From a virus, in the IMG/VR virus record IMGVR_UViG_3300034121_000850, positions 1 to 64,000 of that record: a stretch of DNA of 64,000 bases; one strand, given 5' to 3'. The notes beneath the pieces were generated by a model, which searched no databases, was not told where the DNA came from, and was given only the letters and a program-made list of their open reading frames with translations. Shown here piece after piece: positions 56,275 through 64,000 of the stretch. The position numbers and the translations under genes are program-made. Numbering within the stretch: the stretch's first letter is position 1; the number at the start of each line of letters is the position of its first letter.

Positions 56275-56624
56275 TTTTTTAAAAGTATTGCAGATGTTAT
56301 TAAAAAAGAATCAAAGGCATTTTTACTATAATTATATGTATATATAGCAATAAATTTATAAGCTTTTAACCGCGTTACATTTTGACCAAAAAATATTATC
56401 TGTTTTGTATCACTTAAATCAAATACAGCACCCCATTCAATAGTAAATGTAAAACCATCATATACCGCTTCATTTGGAATATCTGCACTAATTTCATAAT
56501 CAAAAGAAGGAGCATTTACAGTACCTTGTATAGTATATTTTTCAATACCTAAAGATAAATCTACTAATATAACAGGTTCATAATCTGTTAATGTTATTCT
56601 TTGTATTCTTGTTAACTTAGACAT
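56271..56624 (-). CDS. Small beta-rich protein, probably structural
   Basis: This 117-residue protein is mainly predicted beta-strand (RIQRITLTDYEPVILVDLSLGIEKYTIQGT...), with no signal or metal motif. It overlaps the fibre-like gene (8 bases) and the holin-like gene (4 bases). A small capsid or fibre accessory protein is likely from context. No family is recognised. Confidence 0.55.
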   Translation of the reverse strand: MSKLTRIQRITLTDYEPVILVDLSLGIEKYTIQGTVNAPSFDYEISADIPNEAVYDGFTFTIEWGAVFDLSDTKQIIFFGQNVTRLKAYKFIAIYTYNYSKNAFDSFLITSAILLKK

Positions 56625-57609
56625 TAGCGCGTTTAGTTATAGTTACCATCGTTCTACGTAAATTTAAATCACCAGCACTTACAATTTTTCCATAAAAATT
56701 AAATACAGTAGCGTTGTTATCCATATCAGGTACAGTAATTACCCCAGTACCAACACCTGTTGAAGGGTTGTCAAAAAATTCTCCAAAAGTATTAAACTCA
56801 GTAATTAATGGTTGAAAACCAATCGTATATAGTAAAGAACTAATTTTTGAAAATTTATAACTAACAAAAATTGTTGTAGCATTTATTTTAGTAATACGTG
56901 CAACCATTCTAAATCTATCAAAAAAATCGTAAGAATCAACTTCTGCAACAACTATACTATTATTAATAGCAAGTTTAACTGTTTTTGGGGATGCTACTAC
57001 AAATCCATAAAGAGTAATAAAAGTGTTAAAAGTTTTATAAAAATCAGCTTCTATTTCAATAAATTCAGTATTAGCAAGTAATCCAGCAGGTAAAGTATAT
57101 TGATGATTAATATTACTATACGGTACAAAAAATCCACCTGTATCACCTGATAAATTAGAATTAGTAATTCTATGATGTAAAATACCATCACTTTGAATTT
57201 CATAAGTTTGTCTAGTAGTTCCACTAACAATTTCAGTACTCTCAACAACATTATTTCCAATAACACGAGGAATTTGCCCAGGTTGAACAAACCTAATCAT
57301 TTGGTCAAGATAACTTGATGTAACATTTCTATTTAATACATCAAAATCAGATGCTGTTTTAGCTAACCCCTGTAAAGAATTAGTAGCCCTATCAGCAGGA
57401 TTTAATTTAAAAGTAATACTTTCTAATAACTTCCTATAAACATCTTCACTAGGAAAATCGTCCCTTAAAAGTCTATTATAAACTAAAGTAGCTACACCAT
57501 TTTTAATAATAGTATATTGTAAAGCAAAACCAGTTTCTTGGTCAGGTACAGTACCACTATTAACTTGGGTATGTCTAAAGAAAAATTCTCTAAATTCTTT
57601 TAGTGCCAT
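56617..57609 (-). CDS. Putative fibre or tail-surface protein
   Basis: This 330-residue protein has a short N-terminal region (MALKEFREFFFRHTQ...) and a long beta-rich part with Gly/Thr/Asn-rich turns (about 145-310), as in phage receptor-binding or head-fibre proteins. A GDTGGFFVPYSN turn near residue 155 is followed by a jelly-roll-like alternation of strands. It sits next to sugar-modifying genes and the holin-like gene. No known fibre domain is confirmed. Confidence 0.55.
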   Translation of the reverse strand: MALKEFREFFFRHTQVNSGTVPDQETGFALQYTIIKNGVATLVYNRLLRDDFPSEDVYRKLLESITFKLNPADRATNSLQGLAKTASDFDVLNRNVTSSYLDQMIRFVQPGQIPRVIGNNVVESTEIVSGTTRQTYEIQSDGILHHRITNSNLSGDTGGFFVPYSNINHQYTLPAGLLANTEFIEIEADFYKTFNTFITLYGFVVASPKTVKLAINNSIVVAEVDSYDFFDRFRMVARITKINATTIFVSYKFSKISSLLYTIGFQPLITEFNTFGEFFDNPSTGVGTGVITVPDMDNNATVFNFYGKIVSAGDLNLRRTMVTITKRANV

Positions 57610-57610
57610 C

Positions 57611-58198
57611 TTATAAATATTTAATTAACATGGAATTAATACATATATTAGATTTTGTAAAATCTACATTATCAGCAACAGCAAGATATTCATCAACAGC
57701 TTCTTTAACACCAGGAAAATCAGGATTAGCATAATCATCAAAACCTAAATAACCCCCACTTTTAATCTTATTACACCAAGCAGCTATTTCTTTTTTTGTA
57801 GTTTCATAAGAATGGTCAGTATCAACCATTACAAAATCTAAACTTTTATCATCATATAATAAAGAAGCTTTTGAACTATCAACTTGTAGTACATTTATAC
57901 AGCTAATAAACCCTGCTTTCTTTATATTATTGATACATACATCTACTATATTACCTTCATTCTCTTTAACAAAAGGATGGTCAAACTTCCAAATATCAAT
58001 TAAATCTAAAGTACAAGTTTTATCTTCAATAGCTGTTTTTTCTAATAGATATACAGCACTTCTTCCTTGCCATACTCCTACTTCAATAGCTTTAAAATTT
58101 AAAGGCATTCTTTTCACTACATAATCATACACTTTTTCAAATGTAGTAAACCCTGATACTTCTTTATAAAGTGTTGGTACTGTTAAAATATTTTCCAT
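57611..58198 (-). CDS. Class I SAM-dependent methyltransferase
   Basis: This 195-residue protein has the class I methyltransferase pattern. Motif I is EVGVWQGRS (39-47), followed by an acidic strand end LDLIDIW, then FVMVDTDHSYE (about 123-133, typical of the Methyltransf_24/cephalosporin-hydroxylase-like group) and GGYLGFDDYANPDFPGVKEAV. That group often acts on sugars or small molecules, so methylation of a glycan on the virion surface is more likely than DNA methylation. It lies in tail genes beside the glycosyltransferase, a context typical of surface modification. The substrate is unknown. Confidence 0.82.
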   Translation of the reverse strand: MENILTVPTLYKEVSGFTTFEKVYDYVVKRMPLNFKAIEVGVWQGRSAVYLLEKTAIEDKTCTLDLIDIWKFDHPFVKENEGNIVDVCINNIKKAGFISCINVLQVDSSKASLLYDDKSLDFVMVDTDHSYETTKKEIAAWCNKIKSGGYLGFDDYANPDFPGVKEAVDEYLAVADNVDFTKSNICINSMLIKYL

Positions 58199-58199
58199 T

Positions 58200-58310
58200 C
58201 AATTATGTTTATGTAAATTAAATTTATGCCAAAAAAACTCGTCAAAACAACTATAAAATATTAAATTAGGATATTTCCAATTAACAAGGAACTATAACTA
58301 CTTTTCTCAT
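58200..58310 (-). pseudogene. Frameshifted remnant of a small gene
   Basis: An ATG at 58310 overlaps the upstream glycosyltransferase stop as ATGA, the usual coupling here. It reads MRKVVIVPC and stops at TAA 58283-58281. Shifted by one frame, coding-like sequence continues (LVNWKYPNLIFYSCFDEFFW...HKHN) to a TGA immediately before the methyltransferase ATG. The gap is thus explained by a gene of about 38 codons broken by an indel. 'KVVIVPC' resembles the start of some glycosyltransferases, so it may be the stub of a sugar-modifying gene. A sequencing error or frameshifting are alternatives. Confidence 0.4.
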
Positions 58311-59587
58311 TTTATGTGAGAACCCCTAATATCACTTAAACTCTTAGGATTTTGTAATGCAAGTGTTGGAAAGAAAGAATATTGTTTAAGATTAGGAATA
58401 TTCCTTGTAATCTCTATATCAACATCAGCATCTATAGTTTTATTATTTAAACGATTTACAATCTTTTCAATTCCACTTTTAGACAATATCATACAATGTG
58501 TCCCCCACACATCTTTAGGAACATAAATAGTACCTGCTATATGTTTACCAGGTTTTCCATATCTTTCATTACCTCCAAGCCAAACAATATCCCAATCATT
58601 GGGAACATTTTTCCAACCTTCTTTTAATAACTCTTTAAAACCATGTTGAAAAAGTACATCATCTTCAAGCATTAATACAGTTTCATAACCTTCTGCATAA
58701 CACATATTTAATATCCCAAGCCAAGATATATAACAAGCAGCAATTCCAGGATTAATAACCTTTTCACATTGAATACCTAAACCTTTTCCATTAATAGCAG
58801 GAATTGTTTTAACATCTCTAATATTAAGGTAATTTAAAAGAATATCTACTTTTTTCTTTTTATCAGGTCTTGTTTGAAGATTAAGTAAAAATCTTTTATC
58901 TACTTTAATATCAGCATAATCAAAAGGGTCTTGAGTACCTGTATTATCTAATTCAACACAAGTAGGAATTAACTTCCAATCATAATTTTCTGTTCCTACA
59001 CTTTTAATCTTTATATCAGATATTGTAGACATAAAAAATTCACATTGTAATCTTTTACGTTCTTCTTTAATTAAGTTTTTATCTATAATATTAGGTTTAG
59101 TTTTAAATGAGTTAATATCTCTTGTTTTATTTATAACAGAAGCGTTAGCCCACCAAAAATTACCACTAAAATGATTATTACACCAATTATAACCTACTAA
59201 ATCAACGTCTTTAATATACTCAATACAGGTTTTCCAATTAGTAATAGTATGTTTAACTAAAGCTTTTCTCCAATATTTTTCATGAATAGTATTTTTAGAA
59301 GCCCCTTTACTATGACAATACAAAACAATATCTAAAGGACTATTTTTACAATGATTTTGTAATAGCTTAATAGTAGGATATTCATACTCTTTTACATCAC
59401 CAGAATAAATTAATACTACATTTGCAATAGGAAAATGTAATTTATTAAAATCTTCTAATTTACCTACAAAAGATATAACAATTTTATCAAGTTCTTTTAT
59501 TAAATTAGAAGAAGTTACAGCAGCAAATATTTCAGCAGTAATTGCTTTATATTCTCCCATACCCGCTAAATGATAAAATAAGGTCAT
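58307..59587 (-). CDS. Two-domain glycosyltransferase (C-terminal GT25-like)
   Basis: This 426-residue protein has two parts. The N-terminal part (1-225) has YCHSKGAS (90-97) and HFSGNFWWAN (139-148), a motif of bacterial glycosyltransferase-like proteins. The C-terminal part (230-426) matches GT25 (LPS glycosyltransferase): LLNLQTRPDKKKKV near 234, NPGIAACYISW near 279 and MLEDDVLF with Asp309-Asp310 as the likely metal-binding DxD-like pair, followed by DWDIVWLGG and GTHCMILSKSGIEKI. It probably adds sugars to a virion or host-surface component. A single polypeptide with two GT domains could attach two sugars in sequence, which is inference. Confidence 0.8.
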   Translation of the reverse strand: MTLFYHLAGMGEYKAITAEIFAAVTSSNLIKELDKIVISFVGKLEDFNKLHFPIANVVLIYSGDVKEYEYPTIKLLQNHCKNSPLDIVLYCHSKGASKNTIHEKYWRKALVKHTITNWKTCIEYIKDVDLVGYNWCNNHFSGNFWWANASVINKTRDINSFKTKPNIIDKNLIKEERKRLQCEFFMSTISDIKIKSVGTENYDWKLIPTCVELDNTGTQDPFDYADIKVDKRFLLNLQTRPDKKKKVDILLNYLNIRDVKTIPAINGKGLGIQCEKVINPGIAACYISWLGILNMCYAEGYETVLMLEDDVLFQHGFKELLKEGWKNVPNDWDIVWLGGNERYGKPGKHIAGTIYVPKDVWGTHCMILSKSGIEKIVNRLNNKTIDADVDIEITRNIPNLKQYSFFPTLALQNPKSLSDIRGSHIK

Positions 59588-59588
59588 A

Positions 59589-60218
59589 CTAAAAGATTAA
59601 TTCTCCTTCTAAAAGCGTTATAGTTTGAGTACCACTAGTTAAAGGACTTGTTGTCATTATATTAATAGTACCTGATGTAAAAGGATATATACCATCTAAT
59701 ACACCTGCTGTTATTGTAACAGTCCAATAATTAGGTAATGTTTGTGTATAACTACCTGAGAAAATTTGAATATTACGCATAATAACACTTACGTCTGATA
59801 CAGAACTAAAAACAATAGTAGAAAAAGTAAACATATTAGGGGAAATTTCTAATGGTTTACCGATATAAAAATCAGTAACTACTCTAAGTTTTTGAAATAT
59901 AAATATACCATCTTGTTCATCAGGAGGAAGTCCTGAACTAAAAGAACTACTAGAACTAAATGAACCACTTGGTTCACCAGCCATATATAAAGCAGCTACA
60001 CTAATTTTACTAACTAATTGCCCTGCTTTTCTACCATAATTTATAATAGGAATATAAAGTTTAGTAAGAGGATGATTACTTACATCATCTCCTGCATAAT
60101 ATTTACTAGCAAAATCTCTCATTATTTCAACAAATCTTTCACTATCATCAATAGTAAGAGCATTAAATATTTTAGTAAACTCTATAATATTGTTAGAATT
60201 TTGATTTCTTCCGTTCAT
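59589..60218 (-). CDS. Structural protein with serine-rich linker
   Basis: This 209-residue protein has a helical N-terminus (about 1-70), a Ser-rich linker (GSFSSSSSFSSG, about 86-97) and a beta-rich C-terminus (about 105-209). This is the plan of a virion protein joining an anchoring domain to an exposed domain. The Ser-rich linker is a possible O-glycosylation target for the glycosyltransferase encoded just 1 base downstream (inference). No family is recognised. Confidence 0.55.
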   Translation of the reverse strand: MNGRNQNSNNIIEFTKIFNALTIDDSERFVEIMRDFASKYYAGDDVSNHPLTKLYIPIINYGRKAGQLVSKISVAALYMAGEPSGSFSSSSSFSSGLPPDEQDGIFIFQKLRVVTDFYIGKPLEISPNMFTFSTIVFSSVSDVSVIMRNIQIFSGSYTQTLPNYWTVTITAGVLDGIYPFTSGTINIMTTSPLTSGTQTITLLEGELIF

Positions 60219-60221
60219 ATC

Positions 60222-60680
60222 TTAATTTATTAAAGTCGTATAACAAATGTTAACACCATTTATATAATCTTGAATATCTACAATTACAATATTAGGATTA
60301 TCAACTGTAGTTGGTTCTACAATATTATCATATTCAATATCTATACATTCAATCCCCCCATCACAAGGAATAAAAGGGTATCCAAATATCTTAAAAACAT
60401 CTTGTAGTTTTATACCTTTACAGGCGTAACATTTAGAGAGTCTTTCTAATTCATATTTAGTTACATAGTAACTCCATTCTTTTACAGAGTTTTCTAAAAT
60501 ATCTTGATAGATAAAACTAACAAGATAAAAAGCACTATAATAATCTAATACTTTAAACTGTAAACAACTTTTATCATATAAAGATTCTTCTTTAAACTCT
60601 TTAGTATGTAAAGCAAAAATAGTTTCCTTGTATTTAACAAAGAAACTATTTAATTTAGCTTGTAAATCATTATTACCCAT
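60222..60680 (-). CDS. Hypothetical late protein, 152 residues
   Basis: I place the start at ATG 60680, which overlaps the stop of the upstream gene as TAATG; a TTG nine bases further upstream is a poorer choice. The protein is mostly helical (about 1-85) with two CxxC-like cysteines (SKCYACKG) and a C-terminal beta region. It is probably a small virion or assembly protein. No family is recognised. Confidence 0.6.
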   Translation of the reverse strand: MGNNDLQAKLNSFFVKYKETIFALHTKEFKEESLYDKSCLQFKVLDYYSAFYLVSFIYQDILENSVKEWSYYVTKYELERLSKCYACKGIKLQDVFKIFGYPFIPCDGGIECIDIEYDNIVEPTTVDNPNIVIVDIQDYINGVNICYTTLIN

Positions 60681-62248
60681 TACCCACAATCTTTACAAGG
60701 TGTATCACATTCTTCACAAAACTCTAATGCTTTAGACATTAAATCTTTTGCAGTAAATAAATTATTGTTTAAATCAACAGGTAAAACATCATAAAGATAA
60801 TTAAAACTGTATATACTATTTACAATATTCATATAAGTAAATAGTAATGCTTGTAAAGCTACAAAATTATAATAATCTTTATGATTACAGTCATTACAAT
60901 CATGACAATCTTTACCTCCACCACAAGCTATTGTTTTTATATAATAATTAAAACAGTCTTTAATTTTACAATCATTAAACATAATTGTAGAATTTTCGAT
61001 AGGTTCTCCCCCATTTTTATCAATACTTACCCCTGTAAATTTAAAAACATTAGTTGAATCTATTGTAACTGTAACGCATTCGCATGGTTCAATAGTTAAT
61101 TCACCAACATCTTCAAATACATTATCTGAATTTAAACTTGCATAAGTAATTGTAGTAGGCTGAAATGATTTATTACAAATAGTATATTCATTACAATTAT
61201 CTGTTTTCTTTATAGACCACCAATTACAACCTTGTACTTTTTCAAATGTACAACATTTATGTAAAATTTGTGTTGAATCGTTAGGATTTCTAATAACTAA
61301 ACAAGCTTGAATAATATAATCGCCTGTTTCAGGAATATTAAAATAAAATGGATATGATGCAGCATTATGAACATAAGGATAAGATATACCTGTAATTGAA
61401 TTAATTTGTGTAGCAATTACAGTTCCATTATAATCAATTAAACTGAACTCAATTTCAAAATCGGTAAAACAATATTCAAGAGTACCATTATTAGGATATT
61501 TTTGAATGTATGTAAAATCTAAAGCTAATACTGCATAATTGTTTGAAAAAATACTTATACAATCTTCGTTAGAACAACCTGTATTTGTAACTTGTAAAAT
61601 ACCACTAGGTATAGTTTTAAGTATAAGATCATTAGGTCCTTCAATACAACTTAAACCATTAACATCAAAAGTAATAACATTTGCAGCTAATAAAGGGTCA
61701 GCATAAGAAATTATACCTTTTTTATTAGGTATAACAGATGTAACACCATTTTGTTCAAAATATGTACTAAAAGCAGGATAAGAACTTACTAAATAATATG
61801 TAAGACTAGAATTTACAAAAGGTGTATAAAAGCCATAATACGCATAAAATGGTGTAGTACGAATAGTATCAACAATAACTATATAAGGGTCAAAATCAAG
61901 TCCAAAAACTTGAAAAATATTTTGGTAAGAATGATAACCACCTCTAACAAGTTCTAATTCAATATCAATAGATTCCCAAGGATTTAACCCTATAATTTCA
62001 AATTGAAAAATTTCACCACTAACCCCTGTTGATACGAAATTATCAACAGATATAGTATTAGTAGGAGCGTTAACTATAATTGGAATAGCAGGTAAAGAAA
62101 ATCCAAATTCAGGATAATCTACTACAACTACACCATTAACAGTAAGTTTTATTCCAGGTGTTGTAGAATCAAATGCTAGTAGAGGGTTAGAACAATCTTC
62201 CCCTCCACTAGCATCAATACTATAAATTTGAAATTTAACTAAAGACAT
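60680..62248 (-). CDS. Cys-rich late structural protein
   Basis: This 522-residue protein is dominated by predicted beta-strand, with many Gly/Asn/Thr/Tyr turns (about 1-400). The C-terminal 120 residues are rich in cysteine: ACGGGKDCHDCNDCNHKD near 440 and a final CEECDTPCKDCG. The clustered CxxC pairs suggest zinc binding or a disulfide-stabilised tail, unusual for a phage structural protein. Probably a virion surface or neck protein. A leader of 39 bases with no recognisable promoter lies upstream. Confidence 0.6.
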   Translation of the reverse strand: MSLVKFQIYSIDASGGEDCSNPLLAFDSTTPGIKLTVNGVVVVDYPEFGFSLPAIPIIVNAPTNTISVDNFVSTGVSGEIFQFEIIGLNPWESIDIELELVRGGYHSYQNIFQVFGLDFDPYIVIVDTIRTTPFYAYYGFYTPFVNSSLTYYLVSSYPAFSTYFEQNGVTSVIPNKKGIISYADPLLAANVITFDVNGLSCIEGPNDLILKTIPSGILQVTNTGCSNEDCISIFSNNYAVLALDFTYIQKYPNNGTLEYCFTDFEIEFSLIDYNGTVIATQINSITGISYPYVHNAASYPFYFNIPETGDYIIQACLVIRNPNDSTQILHKCCTFEKVQGCNWWSIKKTDNCNEYTICNKSFQPTTITYASLNSDNVFEDVGELTIEPCECVTVTIDSTNVFKFTGVSIDKNGGEPIENSTIMFNDCKIKDCFNYYIKTIACGGGKDCHDCNDCNHKDYYNFVALQALLFTYMNIVNSIYSFNYLYDVLPVDLNNNLFTAKDLMSKALEFCEECDTPCKDCG

Positions 62249-62287
62249 TAAGTGTTAAATAAATAATAGTTAAATAATAATTAAATA

Positions 62288-63265
62288 TTAATCAAATATC
62301 TGTAAAATAGCGTTAACAGCAGTCTGAACAGTATTAGCAGGAGCGTTAGGAATAACTAACTCTACAATCATATCATCAGTATCTGCGCTACCACCAGTAT
62401 TATTATCTCTATCTTTTCTGAATTGAATACCATACATATCATAAGTTTCACCTACAACAGCAGGGTTAGCAAAACTAAACATTTGATTAGCTAAACAATC
62501 TTGTGAAGTATTACCAAGTTCAGTAGAGTATTCTTGCCAAATAGTAACAACATCAGAGTAAGTACCTGAACCAAATACAACAGCAACAGTTACAGCATTT
62601 AAAGTTTCATCTATTGTAGCATCTGTTGCAATACCGCTAACACCTACACTAATTTGAGTATCTACAGGAATAACAGTAAGAGAAATACCAACACTAAGTG
62701 GACCTGTAACAGTAGCAACAGCAGTTACAAGTTGTGACAATTGTGGGTGGTTATTAATACGAACTACTAAATCATTAATAACAGAAGTTGCAGTAGAAGA
62801 AGCGTTTACAGTTGATTCTACACGATAAATTTCAATAGCAGGTAGAGTACCAGCACTCATATTTTGAATACGAATATGAGCAGTTTCACCAACTACAAGT
62901 GTTGGAAAGTTCATATCACCAATACCAGCACCATCATCACCAATTAAAACAACTTGTGCAACAGGAGCTACATAAGCACGTAGTGAATACTTAGAACCAA
63001 AAGGTATAACCATACTACGTTTTACAGTAGTACCAGTAGTTGCAGGAACACCTTGATAAATAATATAACCTTGTCTTGTAAGGTTTAAAGGAGTAACGGC
63101 AGCAAGCAAAGCAGCAGCAGTAGCAGCTGTTACGAATGTACCATCATTTGTAAATATAGCACAAGCGCCATCGGCAAGTAAGCCAACTTGGTTTATTGTA
63201 GCTATCGTACCACCACCTGCTAATAAGCCATAGTTTAGGTCTTTAAAAACGAGCATTTTTCTCAT
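62288..63265 (-). CDS. Probable auxiliary capsid or major structural protein
   Basis: This 325-residue protein has a sequence unlike its neighbours: rich in Ala, Val, Thr and Gly with few Lys and Asn, long strand-forming segments and codons less biased to A/T. This is the usual look of an abundant virion protein such as an auxiliary capsid or decoration protein. No family was recognised. ATG 63256 is an alternative start (the protein begins MRKMLVFK). The gene follows the cut gene at the window edge by 3 bases. Confidence 0.58.
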   Translation of the reverse strand: MRKMLVFKDLNYGLLAGGGTIATINQVGLLADGACAIFTNDGTFVTAATAAALLAAVTPLNLTRQGYIIYQGVPATTGTTVKRSMVIPFGSKYSLRAYVAPVAQVVLIGDDGAGIGDMNFPTLVVGETAHIRIQNMSAGTLPAIEIYRVESTVNASSTATSVINDLVVRINNHPQLSQLVTAVATVTGPLSVGISLTVIPVDTQISVGVSGIATDATIDETLNAVTVAVVFGSGTYSDVVTIWQEYSTELGNTSQDCLANQMFSFANPAVVGETYDMYGIQFRKDRDNNTGGSADTDDMIVELVIPNAPANTVQTAVNAILQIFD

Positions 63266-63268
63266 GAT

Positions 63269-64000
63269 TTATTCTATTTTTAGATTTTCTGTTAAGAATT
63301 GTTTGTAAGTATTTGAATTGATTAAACTTTTTATTGTTGTAATTGTATTATTTAGAATCTCATGATGTACATTTTCATCTAAATCACTTGTTATATTCAA
63401 ATTATGATTAACTTTCATTGGTTTTTTATAATACTTAAAACCTACATTTTGAATATAAAATTGTTCATTATGGTATAATCTTAATAACCCTTTAGTAATC
63501 TCACAAACAACAGATATTGGAGAAGTTTTAGTAAAAGAATCTCTTAGTCTATCATTGATTACTTCTGAATTATAAACTCTACCTTCTGCTACTTTTAACT
63601 TTTTATTTGCTAAATTATATTGTTTAGCACTTACTGCACTGAAAGGAATAGTAGATACACTTGCCGCTGTTATTCTTATATTAGTATAACTTGAATTTGA
63701 ACTTAAAAAATATAATCTACCAACTCCAAATGTTCCTGCTAATTGTTCCCAATAAACTTCTAATCCTGTTAGATTAGTATAACTAATCACATCACGTATT
63801 AAATCTTTTATATAAAACCAATATTCAATATTAATACCAGCGTTTATATATGGATAAGTAGCACTTGTAAAAATAGTAATATAAGTTCCATTTACTTCTA
63901 ATTCAATTCTAAAAGGAGAATAATCATAATTTGTAGGTAAACTATATTCAGCAATACCAAAACTTGTTGCAGTTTCAACATAAGAATTAATATTACAATT
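63269..64000 (-). CDS. Structural protein, 5' end beyond the window
   Basis: The frame stays open to the right edge. Upstream of the first obvious start-like codon (GTG 63790), translation continues as good coding sequence (...SYVETATSFGIAEYSLPTNY...), so at least 243 codons of a longer gene are present and its start lies outside. The visible part is beta-rich with Tyr/Thr/Asn-rich segments, and a short helical tail ends near 63.3 kb. It is probably a virion or neck protein. No family is recognised. Confidence 0.6.
   Translation of the reverse strand, partial: NCNINSYVETATSFGIAEYSLPTNYDYSPFRIELEVNGTYITIFTSATYPYINAGINIEYWFYIKDLIRDVISYTNLTGLEVYWEQLAGTFGVGRLYFLSSNSSYTNIRITAASVSTIPFSAVSAKQYNLANKKLKVAEGRVYNSEVINDRLRDSFTKTSPISVVCEITKGLLRLYHNEQFYIQNVGFKYYKKPMKVNHNLNITSDLDENVHHEILNNTITTIKSLINSNTYKQFLTENLKIE

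Noticed and set aside
1-64000. Integrase, transposase or insertion sequence
   Set aside because: No such gene or inverted-repeat end was recognised, so lysogeny by integration is not supported in this window.

Overview
The window reads as a 64 kb piece of a crAss-like (Crassvirales) double-stranded DNA phage infecting a Bacteroidota host. The evidence is very low G+C (about 30% by eye), A-rich leaders instead of Shine-Dalgarno sites, two opposed gene blocks that converge at 22.2 kb, and a late block with a giant protein carrying the DFDID signature of the crAss-like virion RNA polymerase next to P22-type tail-ring and stabilisation-like proteins. The standard code fits throughout: TAA, TAG and TGA all end genes, and the giant frames contain no in-frame stops.

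Layout. 1-460: a phage-encoded tmRNA. 0.58-3.6 kb: about ten small, mostly unrecognised genes (a lipoprotein, a dNMP kinase, a two-helix membrane protein), followed by tRNA-Leu(UAA). 3.7-22.2 kb, plus strand: the replication and recombination block. It holds a Dda-like helicase, family A DNA polymerase, SF2 helicase, DnaB-like helicase, RecT-like annealing protein, a protein with an SSB-like acidic tail, DnaG-like primase, RusA-like resolvase, DnaQ-like exonuclease, ATP-dependent ligase, PD-(D/E)XK exonuclease, a DUF932 protein and a GroES-like protein. Several rho-independent terminators punctuate this block. A bidirectional terminator at 22.18-22.23 kb separates the two arms.

22.2-64 kb, minus strand (transcription runs right to left): the virion block. 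Starting from the right edge: structural proteins (63.3 to 59.6 kb), a glycosyltransferase, a frameshifted gene remnant and a methyltransferase (59.6 to 57.6 kb), fibre-like proteins and a holin-like protein (57.6 to 55.8 kb), tail ring proteins and a muzzle/stabilisation protein (55.8 to 49.8 kb), two cargo proteins, a 5748-residue virion RNA polymerase polyprotein and a 2070-residue multidomain protein. Capsid, portal and terminase genes are not seen and probably lie past the right edge, where the last gene is cut.

How it works together (inference from crAss-like phages): the virion RNA polymerase and cargo proteins enter the cell with the DNA and transcribe the plus-strand early block, which copies and recombines the genome; the minus-strand block then builds virions. 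The most unusual content is the domain load of the two giant proteins. The polymerase protein carries, besides its catalytic centre, a zincin HELGH motif, a SLOG-like Rossmann domain and a C-terminal AlkB-like 2-oxoglutarate/Fe(II) dioxygenase. The 2070-residue protein carries a nucleotidyltransferase-like domain and a second zincin motif. The tmRNA, with an atypical long tag, is the other notable item.
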